Assembly (NCBI RefSeq): GCF_001942335.1
Contig: NZ_MKKH01000005.1
Coordinates: forward strand, 29,480-93,479
Direction of reading: 5' to 3'
DNA: 64,000 nt
Source: Cellulosimicrobium sp. CUA-896
Lineage (GTDB): Bacteria > Actinomycetota > Actinomycetes > Actinomycetales > Cellulomonadaceae
Of this stretch, positions 62,792-64,000 are shown one piece after another. The notes beneath the pieces are model-generated. The model searched no databases, was not told where the DNA came from, and saw only the letters and a list, made by a program, of their open reading frames with translations. The position numbers and the translations under genes were made by a program. Position 1 is the stretch's first letter; each line of letters begins with the position of its first letter.

Positions 62792-64000
62792 GTCCCCCAC
62801 GGTAGCCGCACGTCGAGGACGAACCCCGGCGCGCGCCCGCCCGCGGCAGCGGTCTGCGCGGGGCCGGCGTCGAGCCGGCCGCCGAGCAGCGCGACGCGCT
62901 CGCGGAGGCCGACGAGCCCCGTGCCGGACCCGGCCCCGACCCCCGGCGCACCGGAGCGCACGAGCTGCGGACCGGCGTCGGACACGACGACCCGCACCGC
63001 GCCCGGCACCGACGACACGTGCACGGCCACCGGGCTGCCGGGGGCGTGCCGGCGCGCGTTCGTCAGCCCCTCCTGGACGACGCGGTAGGCCGCGACCCCG
63101 ACGGCGCGCGGCGGGTCGACGTCGCCCGTCCGCTCGAGCGTCACGTCCCCGCCCGCGGCGCGCGCCTCGGCCACGAGCCGCGGCACGTCGCCCAGCCCCG
63201 GCTGCGGGACGAGGTCGGGCGCGGCGCCGGCCGCGTCGTCAGGGACCGCGCGCAGCACGCGCACGACGTCGCGCAGCTCCTCCAGCGCGGTGCTCACGCC
63301 CTCGCGCACGAGCGCCGCGGCCGCCGCGAGCCGGTCCGGCGGCGCGTCGGGGCGGTACTCGAGCGCGCCCGCCGTCGCCGCGAGGAGCGAGAGGCGGTGG
63401 GCGAGCGTGTCGTGCATCTCGCGGGCGATGCGCGCGCGCTCGGCGAGGCGTGCCTCCGCGACGCGACGCTCCTGCTCCGCCTCGGCCCGTCGCGCGCGCT
63501 CGCGCCACGACCGGACGAGCGCGGCCCGCGCCTGGCCGTACGCGCCCCACCCGAGCAGCGCGGCCTGCACCGCGGCGACGCACAGCAGCCACCAGCCGAG
63601 CGGGAGCGCGACCGGCCGCCACAGCGCCTGGACGGCGTGGCCGGCGAAGCCCGCGACCGCGACCGGCAGGGCCGTGCGGAGCGGGAACCAGCGCGCCACG
63701 TGCAGCGTGGCCAGCGTGGACGCCGGGGTGGCCGCGCCCGACACCGCGGCGAGCGCCGCGAGGACGAGCGACGCAGGCACGGCGCGGCGCGTGAACAGCA
63801 GGGGGGACGCGGCCAGCGCGAGGACCGCGACGGCGACGTCCAGCGCGCGACGCGTGCCGCCGTCCTCGAGCGACGCCGCCGAGGGCGAGGAGCGTGAGGA
63901 CCGTGATCCCCGCCGTCGCGGCCGCGAACCACGGCCACGGCAGCAGCCGGGCGGTCGCGTCGCGCCGGGCCGTCGCCGTCGCGAGGACCGGCGGCCCGGC
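62788..64000 (-). CDS. NarL-group sensor histidine kinase, 5' end outside the window (frameshifted)
   Basis: Membrane kinase partner of the response regulator. The N-terminal part has several hydrophobic helices (FAAATAGITVLTLLALG, VAVAVLALAASPLLF, LVLAALAAVSGAA). RARIAREMHDTLAHRLSLLAATAGALEY carries the phosphorylated His of the HisKA_3 type; VAAYRVVQEGLTNARRHAPGS (N box) and GTGLVGLRERVALLGGRLDAGP (G box) form the ATPase. A shift near 63880 separates LTLLALGG from the next helix. The sensor part and start lie beyond base 64000. Confidence 0.9.
   Translation of the reverse strand, partial: PGRRSSRRRRPGATRPPGCCRGRGSRPRRRGSRSSRSSPSAASLEDGGTRRALDVAVAVLALAASPLLFTRRAVPASLVLAALAAVSGAATPASTLATLHVARWFPLRTALPVAVAGFAGHAVQALWRPVALPLGWWLLCVAAVQAALLGWGAYGQARAALVRSWRERARRAEAEQERRVAEARLAERARIAREMHDTLAHRLSLLAATAGALEYRPDAPPDRLAAAAALVREGVSTALEELRDVVRVLRAVPDDAAGAAPDLVPQPGLGDVPRLVAEARAAGGDVTLERTGDVDPPRAVGVAAYRVVQEGLTNARRHAPGSPVAVHVSSVPGAVRVVVSDAGPQLVRSGAPGVGAGSGTGLVGLRERVALLGGRLDAGPAQTAAAGGRAPGFVLDVRLPWGT

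Noticed and set aside
618..63880. Calling the 25 frameshifted genes pseudogenes
   Set aside because: All shifts have one sign, most map to G/C runs, and the sequence on both sides remains fully conserved. Sequence error explains this better than decay.
1..64000. tRNA, rRNA, insertion sequences, prophage or integrase
   Set aside because: I looked for cloverleaf-like segments, transposase motifs and phage genes and saw none that I can support.

Overview
The window is about 72-75 % G+C by eye, densely coded, with many GTG starts, ATGA/GTGA stop-start overlaps and third-position G/C bias. Gene content (kynurenine catabolism next to a PaaX-type regulator, ugp-like importer, NDH-2, HspR-type operator, ANTAR proteins, chaplin-like surface protein, GntR-type gluconate locus) indicates a high-GC actinobacterium, most likely a member of the Micrococcales close to Cellulomonas, Cellulosimicrobium or Isoptericola. 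This assignment is an inference from gene content, not a match. I see no rRNA, tRNA, CRISPR array, prophage or insertion sequence.

Layout. 1-5.2 kb: end of a GNAT enzyme, then an overlapping kynA - amidohydrolase - kynU - PaaX-like operon for tryptophan breakdown. 5.3-13.8 kb: mixed housekeeping genes, including a secreted phosphoesterase, hsp20 with an HspR-type site, and an exonuclease-BRCT protein. 14.0-18.1 kb: glycerol-3-phosphate/glycerophosphodiester-type ABC importer with a phosphodiesterase but no ATPase. 18.3-36.5 kb: unlinked metabolic and stress genes (acyltransferase fusion, M28 peptidase, NDH-2, acyl-CoA ligase, MOSC, DinB, DsbA-like, DNA glycosylase, RNase HI, DedA, FKBP, VIT1). 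36.6-39.6 kb: two secreted repeat proteins, one resembling a long chaplin. 39.7-42.6 kb: gntP-gntK with a divergent GntR regulator and two operators. 42.6-52.0 kb: molybdate uptake (fused ModBC, ModA, HTH-Mop regulator) and molybdenum cofactor genes (mogA, moaD, mobA, moaC, moeA). 46.9-55.6 kb: four ANTAR-domain RNA-binding regulators interspersed with these. 57.4-61.7 kb: TPP riboswitch and thiamine ABC importer. 62.1 kb to the end: NarL-type two-component pair, cut by the window edge.

Two window-wide signals matter most. First, 25 genes carry 28 apparent frameshifts, all in the same sense (one base missing), most of them traceable to a shortened G or C run. They look like sequence or assembly error, so I annotate these genes as CDS rather than pseudogenes. 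Second, there is a family of structured repeats built from 12-nt units on a 19-nt period in + + - - order. Four class I copies share the exact geometry 12-7-12-6-12-7-12 (68 nt) with different unit sequences, a fifth has 12-7-12-7-12-7-12, and three shorter class II relatives lie around 9.1-9.9 kb. One class I copy lies inside the amidohydrolase gene, so the element is probably mobile or was mobile. I do not recognise this family.
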